DNA of 64,000 bases. It comes from Labrenzia sp. PHM005. GTDB taxonomy: Bacteria > Pseudomonadota > Alphaproteobacteria > Rhizobiales > Stappiaceae. Below, piece by piece: positions 56,026-64,000 of this stretch. The notes beneath the pieces are model-generated. The model saw only the letters and a list, made by a program, of their open reading frames with translations. It did not search any database and was not told the DNA's origin. The stretch covers positions 248,001 to 312,000 of the forward strand of contig NZ_CP041191.1 in NCBI RefSeq assembly GCF_006517275.1, read 5' to 3'. The position numbers and the translations under genes are program-made. The number at the start of each line of letters is the position of its first letter. The first letter of the stretch is position 1.

Positions 56026-56295
56026 CTAGTCTTCTTCGCCGAACCCGCTTTCAACCAGATCGGTGATCGCCTCCAGCGCCGGTTCTGCTTGTTCACCGCT
56101 AATGCGAACCCGGATGCTGCTGCCCGTGCTCGCCGCAAGCATCATCAGTCCCATAATCGACGTTCCGCCCACGGTTTGACCGTCTCTGGAAACTTCGACA
56201 TCGGCGTCAAAAGTTTCAACCAGCTTCACCAGTTTCGCAGATGCCCGGGCATGCAGTCCGCGCCGGTTCACAATCGTCAGGTCTTTTTCCAACAC
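56026..56295 (-). CDS. ptsH: Phosphocarrier protein HPr
   Basis: The protein has 89 residues from GTG 56295. This start puts the phosphorylated His of NRRGLHARASAK exactly at residue 15, as in other HPr proteins, and is 22 nt after the EIIA stop. GGTSIMGLMML provides the regulatory Ser near residue 46, the target of HprK. No sugar EIIBC gene is near, so it probably serves a regulatory PTS with EI-Ntr encoded elsewhere. Confidence 0.92.
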   Translation of the reverse strand: MLEKDLTIVNRRGLHARASAKLVKLVETFDADVEVSRDGQTVGGTSIMGLMMLAASTGSSIRVRISGEQAEPALEAITDLVESGFGEED

Positions 56296-56317
56296 GCTTT
56301 TTTGCGTCCTGTTCTTC

Positions 56318-56722
56318 TTAGTTCTGTCCCGACAGCACCTGGCTTGCGACGGAAATATATTTTTGTCCGGCCTGACGCGCCTCGTCAACGGCCTGCGCCA
56401 GGTCGCGGTCAGCCCGGACACTGGCAAGTTTGATCAGCATCGGCAGATTGACCCCGGCCACAACCTCCACGGATTTGCTGTCCATAACGGAAATCGCCAA
56501 ATTGGAAGGGGTCCCACCAAACATATCGGTCAGAAGGACCACCCCTTTGCCGGAATTTGCCGCATCTACAGCGGCCAGAATGTCCTGCCGGCGCTGTTCC
56601 ATGTCATCGTCTGGGCCAATGGAGATTGTTTCCACCTGCTCCTGCGGTCCAACGACATGTTCAAGGGCAGCCTTGAATTCCTCTGCGAGACGTCCGTGAG
56701 TGACAAGGACTAGTCCGATCAT
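56318..56722 (-). CDS. PTS EIIA component, mannose type
   Basis: The protein has 134 residues from ATG 56722 (an ATG at 56761 would add 13 residues). MIGLVLVTHGRLAEEF contains the phosphorylated His9; VVLLTDMFGGTPSNLAIS and the following helix are typical of EIIA-Man. It accepts phosphate from HPr. In alphaproteobacteria this lone EIIA is thought to be an output of the regulatory PTS, since no EIIB/C/D genes follow. It lies between hprK and ptsH. Confidence 0.92.
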   Translation of the reverse strand: MIGLVLVTHGRLAEEFKAALEHVVGPQEQVETISIGPDDDMEQRRQDILAAVDAANSGKGVVLLTDMFGGTPSNLAISVMDSKSVEVVAGVNLPMLIKLASVRADRDLAQAVDEARQAGQKYISVASQVLSGQN

Positions 56723-56841
56723 ATGTATAAAAACCCGATTATCGAGGTCCGCTTGGCTCATTTTAGAGCCGGGCGTTTATCAGTCTGCTGCACTCTCGAC
56801 AACCGGTTCGCCAGTTGCAAGTAAAAAAGAAGCAGTGCGCC

Positions 56842-57309
56842 CTAAAAATAGTCAGGACTTCCTGGAAAAAGGTGTTTGAACGCCCAGCGGATCAGTCGAA
56901 GTGCGGATTGTGGTGCTACAGCGGGGCATTTGATGCCAGAAAGTTGGGCACCTTCCAACATCACATTTGCCACAGCAAGCTCGGGGATCCGTTCCATTTC
57001 CTCCAAGTCAATAAGATCAACGATCAAATGCACTTGTGCCTTTGGCAAATGACGGACCTGAACAATGCCAAACCCGCGTGTTTCCATCAGGCCTTGGAGG
57101 GTGGATGGCGGTTCGGCGATCAGCCGTCCCGTTTCCACTCTCAATTGCACCCGATCATCGGATACGAGCGCAGCGAATTGGCCCCGCACTTGAGCAGATT
57201 CGATGAGCGTTTCAGAAAGACTGGACTTGCCGCTTCCGGATGCCCCCCGGATCAAAATACCCTTTGTTCCGACGACCAAACAGTTTGCATGGATCGTGGA
57301 CCGGCTCAC
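56842..57309 (-). CDS. hprK: HPr kinase/phosphorylase, short alphaproteobacterial type
   Basis: The protein has 155 residues, only the catalytic half of Gram-positive HprK. Walker A is GASGSGKSSLSETLI near residue 22, then ALVSDDRVQLRVETGRL and RGFGIVQVRHL, the second conserved motif. It phosphorylates the Ser of HPr and so gates the PTS. GTG start, overlapping the chvG stop by 4 nt (GTGA), so envelope sensing and PTS control are translationally linked. Confidence 0.92.
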   Translation of the reverse strand: MSRSTIHANCLVVGTKGILIRGASGSGKSSLSETLIESAQVRGQFAALVSDDRVQLRVETGRLIAEPPSTLQGLMETRGFGIVQVRHLPKAQVHLIVDLIDLEEMERIPELAVANVMLEGAQLSGIKCPAVAPQSALRLIRWAFKHLFPGSPDYF

Positions 57310-59129
57310 TTAGTGCGGCCTGCAGGCAACAAAATGGTAAACCGCGCTCCGGCAACCGTATCGTCGCCATCTTCATCTGCTTCAATCCGGTTTGTCGCCG
57401 AAATCGACCCGCCGTGTGCATCTATGATCTGGCGGGAGATAGACAGGCCGAGACCGGAGTTATTGCCGAAACCTTCGCCGTCCGGCCGGTCGGTGTAAAA
57501 CCGCTCGAAAATCCGCTCGGTATTTTCGGCCCGGATCCCCGGACCGTCATCATCAATCGTAATCTTGATCTGGTGGCTGCCACGGCTGAGATCGACGCGG
57601 ACAATCCCGTTTTCAGGCGAGAAAGACCGCGCATTGTCGAGAAGATTGCTGATTACTTGGCCCAGGCGGATATCATGACCTTGAACATCATAGGGTTTCG
57701 CGCCTGGCGCATCAGCAACGGTCAGCTTGACCCGCGCTGCGCCGTCATCGGCTCGCTCATTGGCTGCATCGGCCATGTTACGCAGAAGTTCTGCCATATT
57801 GATGGTCTCTGACTGAGTCCGGGCCAATTCGGCATCCAGTCGGGACGCATCGGATATGTCGCTGATCAAACGGTCGAGGCGCCGCACGTCATGTTGGATG
57901 ACATCCATCAACCGGTTGCGAGAGTCTTCATTGCGGGCAAGCGGTAGTGTTTCAACGGCACTACGCAAAGAAGTCAATGGGTTCTTGAGTTCGTGTGCCA
58001 CATCGGCCGCGAACCGCTCGATGGCATCGATCTTATCATAGAGCGCATTGGTCATCTCGCGGAACGAACGCGCCAGATGACCAATCTCATCCTGCCGGTC
58101 GGAAAACTCCGGAATTTCCTCGCGCGATGTCGTCGACCCTTTGCGCACCCGATCGGCGGCTGCGGCCAAGCGGCGGACCGGACCGGCAATAGTGCCCGCC
58201 AACAAGATCGACAGCAAAATGGTGACGGTCGCGGCAAACATGAAGACGCGAATAATCGCGATGCGTTCTGCGCGCACGATGGCATCAATATCGCCGCCTT
58301 GGGTGGAAAGCAGAAGTGTGCCCAAAACAGCCCGGAACCGCTGGATCGGAACCGCGACCGAGACGATCAGTTCGCCACGTTGCGAGATCCGGGTCACACT
58401 GGCCGGTGACCCGGCGAGGGCTGCCTCCACTTCCGGATAGGCACGTCCGTCCCCGGCACCGACCTCCTGATAAAGCGGCAGATCGCCCTGACGGAACCAC
58501 CGTTTGGTCCACTGCCAAAGCGTATCCCAGAAACCGTCTTCTTCCGCATTTGGTGGCGGCAGATCAAATCGCAGAATTTGCGCGCCGGAATAAAGGTGGC
58601 GCGAATCCAAAATGAGGATCCCTTCCGGGTCGTAAATCCGGGCGCGGGTCTTGGTTGGCGATATCAGGCGCCGCAACACTGGCCCGACCCGCTCCGGATT
58701 GATCGGAAAGTCGAGGCTTTCCAAATCATCGCCTGTTGTGGGTGTGATGCTTTCGCCGGCTTGCAGCTGTAGCAAGCGCTCCGGATCTACCGTGATAGCC
58801 CCGGTGTCAACCGTCGCGGAGGCCGCAATTGCGCCTGCAATGATTTCGCCTTGGGTCAAAAGGCTTTGTACCCGTGCATCGATCAGACCGGCCCGGAACT
58901 GATTGAGGTACAAGATCCCGATCACCAGAGCGATCAGGCCAACCAAGTTGATGGCGATGATCCGCCGGGTCAGCGAAGAGAGAACGTAAGTGCCAAAAAT
59001 CTGGCCGAACCGGCTAAGGATGCGACGGCGAACCCGTTTTTTGCCAAGACGGCGCAAGCGCGAGCGCTCCGAACCGGTTTCCGGTTCAGAGGACGGATCA
59101 ACGTCAAGATGCTCGCTTTCAACCGCCAT
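57306..59129 (-). CDS. chvG: Sensor histidine kinase ChvG (ExoS-like)
   Basis: The protein has 607 residues. Helices near residues 52-74 and 290-315 flank a periplasmic domain of about 215 residues. HAMP then the H-box FAADVAHELKNPLTSLRSAVETL, then N, G1 (DDGPGIRAENTERIFERFY) and G2 (GNNSGLGLSISRQIIDAHGG). The ChvG/ExoS family responds to acid and cell-envelope stress and phosphorylates ChvI. It starts 29 nt after chvI and overlaps hprK by 4 nt. Confidence 0.94.
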   Translation of the reverse strand: MAVESEHLDVDPSSEPETGSERSRLRRLGKKRVRRRILSRFGQIFGTYVLSSLTRRIIAINLVGLIALVIGILYLNQFRAGLIDARVQSLLTQGEIIAGAIAASATVDTGAITVDPERLLQLQAGESITPTTGDDLESLDFPINPERVGPVLRRLISPTKTRARIYDPEGILILDSRHLYSGAQILRFDLPPPNAEEDGFWDTLWQWTKRWFRQGDLPLYQEVGAGDGRAYPEVEAALAGSPASVTRISQRGELIVSVAVPIQRFRAVLGTLLLSTQGGDIDAIVRAERIAIIRVFMFAATVTILLSILLAGTIAGPVRRLAAAADRVRKGSTTSREEIPEFSDRQDEIGHLARSFREMTNALYDKIDAIERFAADVAHELKNPLTSLRSAVETLPLARNEDSRNRLMDVIQHDVRRLDRLISDISDASRLDAELARTQSETINMAELLRNMADAANERADDGAARVKLTVADAPGAKPYDVQGHDIRLGQVISNLLDNARSFSPENGIVRVDLSRGSHQIKITIDDDGPGIRAENTERIFERFYTDRPDGEGFGNNSGLGLSISRQIIDAHGGSISATNRIEADEDGDDTVAGARFTILLPAGRTK

Positions 59130-59158
59130 TCAGGCCTGCCTTTAGGGGCTTTTCCGGC

Positions 59159-59857
59159 TCAGACCTCTCTGAACCGGTAACCGACACCATAAAGGGTTTC
59201 GATCATGTCGAAATCATCGTCAACCACTTTGAACTTCTTACGCAGACGTTTGATGTGGCTGTCGATGGTGCGGTCATCGACATAGACCTGATCGTCATAG
59301 GCCGCGTCCATCAGGGCATTCCGGCTTTTGACCACGCCTGGCCGCTGAGCAAGGGCCGACAAGATCAGGAATTCGGTGACCGTCAGGGTAACCGGCTTGT
59401 TGTTCCAGGTGCACGTGTGCCGCTCCTGATCCATCAAAAGCTGTCCACGCTCGAGCAGCTTATCCGCATCGTCCCGCGGCGCTGAGGCGTCCCGTGGCTG
59501 TGCCCGCCGCAATACCGCGCGGACCCGCTCGACCAGCAAACGCTGTGAGAAGGGTTTGCGGATAAAGTCATCGGCGCCCATTTTCAAGCCAAACAGCTCG
59601 TCGATTTCATCGTCCTTGGAGGTCAGGAAAATCACCGGAATATCTGACGTCTGACGCAAACGGCGTAGGAGCTCCATGCCATCCATGCGCGGCATCTTGA
59701 TGTCGAAGATCGCGAGTTCCGGCGGATCGCTCTGCAGTCCGTCCAGTGCGGAGGTTCCATCCGTATAGGTCTGAACCCGGTAGCCTTCCGCCTCTAGCGC
59801 AATCGAAACTGAGGTCAAAATGTTGCGGTCGTCATCAACCAGGGCAATTGTCGGCAT
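59159..59857 (-). CDS. chvI: Response regulator ChvI (OmpR family)
   Basis: The protein has 232 residues. The receiver domain has the acidic pair VDDD, the phosphorylated Asp52 in [14 protein letters not shown], and Lys in FLTSKDDE. The C-terminal winged helix ends [17 protein letters not shown]...[15 protein letters not shown]. It is the partner of ChvG and controls envelope, exopolysaccharide and acid-response genes in relatives. It is the first gene of the chvI-chvG-hprK-EIIA-ptsH cluster and is divergent from pckA across 677 bp. Confidence 0.95.
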   Translation of the reverse strand: MPTIALVDDDRNILTSVSIALEAEGYRVQTYTDGTSALDGLQSDPPELAIFDIKMPRMDGMELLRRLRQTSDIPVIFLTSKDDEIDELFGLKMGADDFIRKPFSQRLLVERVRAVLRRAQPRDASAPRDDADKLLERGQLLMDQERHTCTWNNKPVTLTVTEFLILSALAQRPGVVKSRNALMDAAYDDQVYVDDRTIDSHIKRLRKKFKVVDDDFDMIETLYGVGYRFREV

Positions 59858-60099
59858 TTTTGTCTATTTCCATTTCCGGCAACGCACCGATGGCACGCAT
59901 CGGCAAAACAGTAACACATTGCCTTTGGCCTGCTAAATGCGCAAAAATTAAGGCAAACATCGCGATTACCCTGCGCAAGCATGCCTCTGTTGGGAATTGG
60001 GTGCCTTGCGCGCGGAGCCGTGATCTTCGTCGAGATGGCTGGTCCGCGGCCTGGTTTCAAGCCCAGCTGGCCCCTTTCGAAAGACTGACCCAACCAAAT

Positions 60100-60113
60100 T
60101 GGCTTTCAAGCCA
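60100..60113. repeat. First copy of a TGGCTTTC-AGCCA dyad
   Basis: TGGCTTTCAAGCCA forms a 6-bp dyad around TC. A near-identical copy lies at 60233-60246. Confidence 0.55.
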
Positions 60114-60232
60114 GTTGACACATTTCAATATAGGACGCATGCAGGATCTGTCTCTTGGAGCATTCCTCTGGGGCCGTCGACAGTCGCCGATTGGTGGTTC
60201 TCACTTACTCTGGCATTCAGCTTCCGGTCACG

Positions 60233-60246
60233 TGGCTTTCTAGCCA
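60233..60246. repeat. Second copy of the TGGCTTTC-AGCCA dyad
   Basis: TGGCTTTCTAGCCA, one base different from the copy at 60100-60113. In both copies ATTG or GTTG follows. Spacing between the copies is 133 bp. Confidence 0.55.
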
Positions 60247-60383
60247 ATTGCTGACTGCTTGCGGCCCGGCAACGGCGCGATATAAACGCAAATACTTTCA
60301 CCTCAACAAGCAAATCGAAGAATTCGAAAGTTTCGTTTTTTAGTTTGCCGACCAAATTAATTAACTGTCATTTATTCCCTTTT

Positions 60384-60397
60384 TTTAATCGATTAAA
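60384..60397. promoter_or_regulatory. LacI-type palindrome upstream of pckA (PckR site candidate)
   Basis: TTTAATCGATTAAA is a perfect 14-bp palindrome centred on CG, the usual form of LacI-family operators. It lies 138 bp before the pckA start. In Sinorhizobium the LacI-family PckR controls pckA, from memory with a similar site. Confidence 0.65.
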
Positions 60398-60534
60398 CAA
60401 ACACATAGCCCTTTGGCTGTCTTGCTGCACAACTGCGCATCCACTAGGTTCGCACCCCTCACGACCGGGTTCAGTATTTGTTAACACTCGCCCGGTGGCG
60501 ACTGAATAGCTCCCATCACAAGGATCTCGGGATC

Positions 60535-62145
60535 ATGCAGGAAGTAGGCGACAGGAATTCAGCCATTGGCAGCGAGACTTTCGGTTTCAAAGGCCTGAAA
60601 GCGCTCTATTGGAACCAGAACGAGCCTGCGCTTTATGAGTATTCACTGTCCCGCGGCGAGAGCCGGATGGCAGCAGGCGGTGCGCTGGTCGCCGAAACCG
60701 GCGTCCACACCGGCCGCTCCCCCAAAGACAAATTTGTTGTTCTTGATGACCAGACCAAAGATACTGTGTGGTGGGACAACAATTCTCAGATGAACCCGGA
60801 GCAGTTCGATGTACTCCTGGGCGATTTCCTCGCGCATGCGGACGGCATGGAACTGTTTGCGCAGGACCTTTACGGCGGAGCAGACGCTGAAAACCGGCTG
60901 CCGGTGCGTGTTTACACCGAATATGCTTGGCATTCGCTCTTCATCCGCAACCTGCTGCTTCGCCCCGAGCGTAGCGAGCTGGCGGCTTTTGCTCCAGAAA
61001 TGACCATTGTCGATCTGCCGAGCTTTAAGGCCGATCCGGCCCGGCATGGTTGCCGCACAGAAACCGTGATTGCCGTTGATCTGACCCGCAAGATCGTCCT
61101 GATCGGCGGAACATCATATGCCGGCGAAATGAAGAAATCGGTCTTCACCGTTCTTAATCACCTGCTGCCGGAAAAAGGCATCATGCCGATGCACTGCTCG
61201 GCCAATGTCGGTGAAGATGGTGACACTGCAGTATTCTTTGGCCTGTCTGGCACCGGCAAGACCACTCTGTCCGCTGACCCGTCTCGCACGTTGATCGGCG
61301 ATGATGAGCACGGCTGGAGCGAAAACGGTGTCTTCAATTTCGAAGGCGGCTGCTACGCCAAGACAATCAAATTGTCCGCCGATGCAGAACCAGAAATCTA
61401 TTCGACCACGCAACGCTTCGGAACGGTTCTGGAAAATGTGGTTCTGGACGAAAACCGGGTTCCGGATTTCGACGATGGCTCGAAAACAGAAAACACCCGG
61501 GCGGCCTATCCTATCCACTTCATCTCTAATGCCAGCGACACAGGCTGCGCGCCGGTTCCAAAAACCATCATCATGTTGACCGCTGATGCTTTTGGCGTCA
61601 TGCCGCCAATTGCCCGCCTCACTCCGGCGCAGGCCATGTACCACTTCCTGTCCGGTTACACCGCGAAAGTGGCTGGTACCGAAAAAGGCGTAACTGAGCC
61701 GCAGGCTACCTTCTCGACTTGCTTCGGCGCCCCTTTCCTGCCGCGGCATCCATCAGAATACGGCAACCTGCTGAAAGATCTGATTGCCAAGCACAATGTC
61801 GACTGCTGGCTGGTGAACACCGGCTGGACCGGTGGCGCCCACGGTGTTGGCCACCGCATGCCGATCAAGGCAACCCGGACGTTGCTACAAGCAGCTCTGT
61901 CGGGCAGCCTGGCGAATGCTGCGTTCCGTACGGACGCGAATTTCGGCTTTGAGGTTCCGGTTGACGTTGAAGGCGTTGACAGCACCATCCTGACACCGCG
62001 CGAAACTTGGGCGGACAAGGATGCCTACGATGCACAGGCCGCCAAGCTGGTGGATATGTTCGTCGGCAACTTCGAAACCTTCGAGCCGCATGTCGACAGC
62101 ACTGTGCGCAGCGCTGCACCAGCGGTGCGGCTTGCCGCGGAATAA
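60535..62145 (+). CDS. pckA: Phosphoenolpyruvate carboxykinase (ATP)
   Basis: The protein has 536 residues from ATG 60535 (GGGAT upstream; a longer frame adds 19 residues without support). It turns oxaloacetate into PEP, the first step of gluconeogenesis. [16 protein letters not shown] is the N-terminal signature; [11 protein letters not shown], the P-loop [11 protein letters not shown] and DDEHGW give the metal and ATP sites; [15 protein letters not shown] follows. It faces chvI across a shared regulatory region with a LacI-type palindrome. A perfect palindromic terminator follows. Confidence 0.97.
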   Translation: MQEVGDRNSAIGSETFGFKGLKALYWNQNEPALYEYSLSRGESRMAAGGALVAETGVHTGRSPKDKFVVLDDQTKDTVWWDNNSQMNPEQFDVLLGDFLAHADGMELFAQDLYGGADAENRLPVRVYTEYAWHSLFIRNLLLRPERSELAAFAPEMTIVDLPSFKADPARHGCRTETVIAVDLTRKIVLIGGTSYAGEMKKSVFTVLNHLLPEKGIMPMHCSANVGEDGDTAVFFGLSGTGKTTLSADPSRTLIGDDEHGWSENGVFNFEGGCYAKTIKLSADAEPEIYSTTQRFGTVLENVVLDENRVPDFDDGSKTENTRAAYPIHFISNASDTGCAPVPKTIIMLTADAFGVMPPIARLTPAQAMYHFLSGYTAKVAGTEKGVTEPQATFSTCFGAPFLPRHPSEYGNLLKDLIAKHNVDCWLVNTGWTGGAHGVGHRMPIKATRTLLQAALSGSLANAAFRTDANFGFEVPVDVEGVDSTILTPRETWADKDAYDAQAAKLVDMFVGNFETFEPHVDSTVRSAAPAVRLAAE

Positions 62146-62174
62146 ATTCCGTCTGACAAGTGGACTAATTGAGG

Positions 62175-62202
62175 AGCACCTGCCGGCCGGCAGGTGCTTT
62201 TT
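62175..62202 (+). terminator. Rho-independent terminator of pckA
   Basis: AGCACCTGCCGG and CCGGCAGGTGCT form a perfect 24-bp palindrome followed by TTTT, about 30 nt after the stop. Confidence 0.93.
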
Positions 62203-62272
62203 CTATTGCAACTCCTCCTTTCATCCTTTTGCGGACCCGCTATATTCAGAATGGATTTGAGGAGAATGAACC

Positions 62273-62608
62273 ATGCAGGATGGCGACAGCCGCTCCGCCC
62301 CCGATATTCTGGCGACCACAGAAGCTTGGAAACAGGCTGGACGATCCGTTGCGCTCGCGACAGTAATCGAAACCTGGGGCTCCGCACCGCGCCCGGTTGG
62401 CTCCCATCTCGTCATCGATTCTGACGGCAATTTTGAAGGATCCGTGTCAGGCGGCTGCGTCGAAGGGGCCGTGGTCGCCGAAGCTGTCGATGTGATAGAC
62501 ACCGGCAAACCCACGACGCTAGAATTCGGTGTTGCCGATGAAACCGCTTGGCGCGTTGGCCTCTCCTGCGGCGGCCGCATTCTTGTTTATGTTGAACCTG
62601 TTACCTGA
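62273..62608 (+). CDS. XdhC/CoxI-type protein, N-terminal domain only
   Basis: A 111-residue protein covering just the first domain of XdhC-like proteins: WKQAGRSVALATVIETWGSAPRPVGSHLVI, GSVSGGCVEGAVVAEA with the conserved Cys, and VGLSCGGRILVYVEP with a second Cys. XdhC/CoxI proteins help insert sulfurated molybdenum cofactor into xanthine or CO dehydrogenases. The Rossmann half is encoded separately at 63255. A LysE-type gene is placed between the halves, which is unusual. Confidence 0.88.
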   Translation: MQDGDSRSAPDILATTEAWKQAGRSVALATVIETWGSAPRPVGSHLVIDSDGNFEGSVSGGCVEGAVVAEAVDVIDTGKPTTLEFGVADETAWRVGLSCGGRILVYVEPVT

Positions 62609-62621
62609 TTGAGTTTCCCAT

Positions 62622-63251
62622 ATGGCTTCATTTGAAACGCTTTTGGCCTTTGCAGCGGCGGCTGCTCTTTTTGCCTATATGCCCGGCCCCGCTTTGCTCT
62701 ACACAGCAGCGCAAACAATATCGCGTGGCAGAAAGGCTGGTCTTCTTGCAGCACTTGGCATTCACATCGGGTGTTATGCCCATGTTGCCGCGGCTGCTTT
62801 TGGCCTATCGGCCATTTTTGCTGCAGTGCCAACGCTCTATTTCGCCCTAAAATTGATCGGTGGTGCATATTTGGTGTTTCTCGGCATCCAAATGATCCGT
62901 ACCCGCGCAGAAACCGGACCTGTTCCCGCATTGCCGCTTAAGACCAACCGGCGGGCCTTTATCGACAGTGTTCTGGTTGAAGTGCTCAATCCCAAAGTGG
63001 CTGTCTTTTTTATTGCCTTCCTGCCTCAGTTCGTCAGCCCGGAAGCAGCTTTGCCAATTTGGGCTCAATTCCTAATCCTGGGTACCGTGGTCAATTTCTT
63101 CTTCACGTCAGCGGATTTGGTCACGGTCTTCTTTGCATCTGAAGTCACGAAACGGCTTGGCCGCTCTTCCAAATTCCAAACCCTGACCCGTTGGGCCGGC
63201 GGGTCTGTGCTCACAGGTCTTGGGCTCAAGCTGGCAACGGACCGCGGGTAA
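62622..63251 (+). CDS. LysE family translocator
   Basis: A 209-residue inner-membrane protein with six helices. FAAAAALFAYMPGPALLYTAAQTISRGRKAGLLAALGIHIGCY is the typical N-terminal half, and SVLVEVLNPKVAVFFIAFLPQFVSP the typical middle. The family exports amino acids such as lysine, arginine or homoserine. The start is 13 nt after the first xdhC-like gene and the stop only 3 nt before the second, so it appears fully embedded in that operon. Confidence 0.9.
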   Translation: MASFETLLAFAAAAALFAYMPGPALLYTAAQTISRGRKAGLLAALGIHIGCYAHVAAAAFGLSAIFAAVPTLYFALKLIGGAYLVFLGIQMIRTRAETGPVPALPLKTNRRAFIDSVLVEVLNPKVAVFFIAFLPQFVSPEAALPIWAQFLILGTVVNFFFTSADLVTVFFASEVTKRLGRSSKFQTLTRWAGGSVLTGLGLKLATDRG

Positions 63252-63254
63252 AAC

Positions 63255-63950
63255 ATGGATTTTTCTCTTCTCAGCCAGCTGAATGCCGAAAGGGCAGCAC
63301 GGCGCGCGGCGATCCTCGTCACTGAGATGGCTGATGGCCGGCAACGGCTCATCCAAAAAGATAAGCCCTATAGCGACGACCCTCTGGCTGAAGAATTCGG
63401 CAAGCGTTTCCGGTCCGGGAAGTCCGGCATTGTTGAAACGGTCCTGGGCGAGGCATTTCTTACAGTTTCAGTGCCAGCGCCCCGCCTTGTGATCATCGGA
63501 GCGGTTCATATCAGCCAGGCCTTAGTTCCCATGGCCAAGATCGCCGGTTTCGATGTGACGGTGATCGACCCGCGTACCGCTTTTGCAACGGAAGACCGGT
63601 TTCCCGGGAGCAGCTTGATCGCTGATTGGCCCGAAGACGTTTTGAAAGACCGGCCGCTCGATCCCTACACGGCCGTAGCGGCTGTCACACACGATCCCAA
63701 AATCGATGACTTTCCGCTGATGGAAGCGCTCAAGACAGGGTGCTTTTACGTTGGCGCGCTCGGCAGCCGGAAGACCCACGGCAAACGTCTTGACCGCTTT
63801 CGCGAGGCCGGTATCTCCGAGGGCCTCATGAACCGGATCGAAGCGCCAATCGGCCTTGATATTGGTTCTGCCTCCCCAGAAGAAATTGCCGTTTCTGTCT
63901 TGGGCTCGATCATCAAGGCACTCCGGAAACCGCTGGATAAAGCAACATGA
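63255..63950 (+). CDS. XdhC-type protein, Rossmann (C-terminal) domain
   Basis: A 231-residue protein. The Rossmann half starts at APRLVIIGAVHISQALVPMAKIAGFDVTVIDPRTAFA and contains AAVTHDPKIDDFPLMEALKTGCFYVGALGSRKTHGKRLDRF and IGLDIGSASPEEIAVSVLGSI, all typical of XdhC. Together with the short gene at 62273 it makes a complete XdhC pair. Its ATGA overlaps the next gene, a molybdopterin-binding protein, which fits a role in molybdenum cofactor maturation. Confidence 0.92.
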   Translation: MDFSLLSQLNAERAARRAAILVTEMADGRQRLIQKDKPYSDDPLAEEFGKRFRSGKSGIVETVLGEAFLTVSVPAPRLVIIGAVHISQALVPMAKIAGFDVTVIDPRTAFATEDRFPGSSLIADWPEDVLKDRPLDPYTAVAAVTHDPKIDDFPLMEALKTGCFYVGALGSRKTHGKRLDRFREAGISEGLMNRIEAPIGLDIGSASPEEIAVSVLGSIIKALRKPLDKAT

Positions 63951-64000
63951 AATTCGGTCCAGTCGCACCAAGCAACGCGGAAGGCAGTGTCCTTGCGCAT
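63947..64000 (+). CDS. Molybdopterin-binding/MobA-like NTP transferase protein, start only
   Basis: The first 18 codons of a gene cut by the right edge. MKFGPVAPSNAEGSVLAH matches the start of alphaproteobacterial proteins that join a molybdopterin-binding (MoeA-like) domain to a MobA-like nucleotidyltransferase, and such a gene usually follows the two xdhC-like genes. Its ATG overlaps the previous stop by 4 nt. The assignment rests on this context and a short stretch only. Confidence 0.6.
   Translation, partial: MKFGPVAPSNAEGSVLAH

Larger units (their letters stand above)
59858..60534. other. 677-bp divergent regulatory region between chvI and pckA
   Basis: No gene was found; an open frame reaching 60243 on the plus strand begins inside chvI and has no coding character. 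It holds two near-identical dyads (60100-60113 and 60233-60246) and a LacI-type palindrome (60384-60397). It must carry the promoters of both divergent genes. Confidence 0.7.

Noticed and set aside
60114..60140. TTGACA followed by TATAGG as a sigma-70 promoter
   Set aside because: The boxes are only 8 bp apart, far too close for a working promoter.
59746..60243. 165-codon frame reaching into the chvI-pckA gap
   Set aside because: Begins inside chvI antisense, has no ribosome site and a composition unlike the neighbours.

Overview
The window looks like a chromosomal segment of a marine-type alphaproteobacterium, most likely Hyphomicrobiales near Roseibium/Labrenzia/Stappia. This rests on gene content and order: a class II AroA followed by cmk and rpsA; sppA-ihfB-lapA; an alphaproteobacterial addB/addA pair; a DivL-type pseudo-histidine kinase beside ahcY; and a ChvI/ChvG two-component system joined to a short HprK, a mannose-type EIIA and HPr, with pckA divergent. 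No prophage, insertion sequence or CRISPR array was seen. The genus is inference; no database search was run.

Layout. 1-6.5 kb: a CoA-transferase/TPP-enzyme operon (cut by the left edge), an esterase, a K+ channel with a zinc ribbon, an SDR enzyme, a DUF302 protein and a YeeE-type sulfur permease. 6.7-19.9 kb is accessory: a TTC38-like TPR protein, OpgC, DUF1150 plus a small heat-shock protein under a clear RpoH promoter, an ECF sigma factor, YjbR and MFS proteins, a GH25 muramidase, a heme-binding chemoreceptor, an AlkC-like DNA repair protein, a WYL regulator with a divergent monooxygenase-like gene, and a periplasmic binding protein. 20-24.4 kb holds ugpBAEC, preceded by an 11-bp-periodic PHO-box-like array. 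24.8-27 kb holds a YqaA protein, a ricin-lectin protein, tRNA-Ala(GGC) and a TIGR02300 zinc-ribbon protein.

Core region. 27.3-36.9 kb: aroA-cmk-rpsA, a Tat-exported 5'-nucleotidase, an FKBP, sppA, ihfB, lapA and an ornithine-cyclodeaminase-like gene. 37-40 kb: a 30-residue membrane peptide gene, a VOC protein, an SDR/LysR divergent pair and a TRIC/UPF0126 channel. 40-54.3 kb, all on the minus strand: ahcY, divL, a tsaE-amgK fusion, a murU-like gene, addB, addA, trxA and grpE. 54.7-60 kb: cfa, ptsH, EIIA-Man, hprK, chvG and chvI. 60.5-64 kb: pckA, then xdhC-like, lysE-like, xdhC-like and the start of a molybdopterin-binding gene cut by the right edge.

How the parts fit. The ChvIG-HprK-EIIA-HPr cluster is a regulatory PTS coupled to an envelope-stress two-component system, facing gluconeogenic pckA. 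DivL, TsaE-AmgK, MurU and AddAB link cell-cycle control, tRNA modification, peptidoglycan recycling and DNA repair in one co-directional block. No wholly new system was found. The observations most worth a second look are two unlisted small genes with perfect ribosome binding sites, several candidate operators (PHO box, a SahR-like ahcY site, a LacI-type site at pckA), a structured ahcY leader, the Tyr-for-His exchange in DivL, and the LysE gene splitting an xdhC pair.
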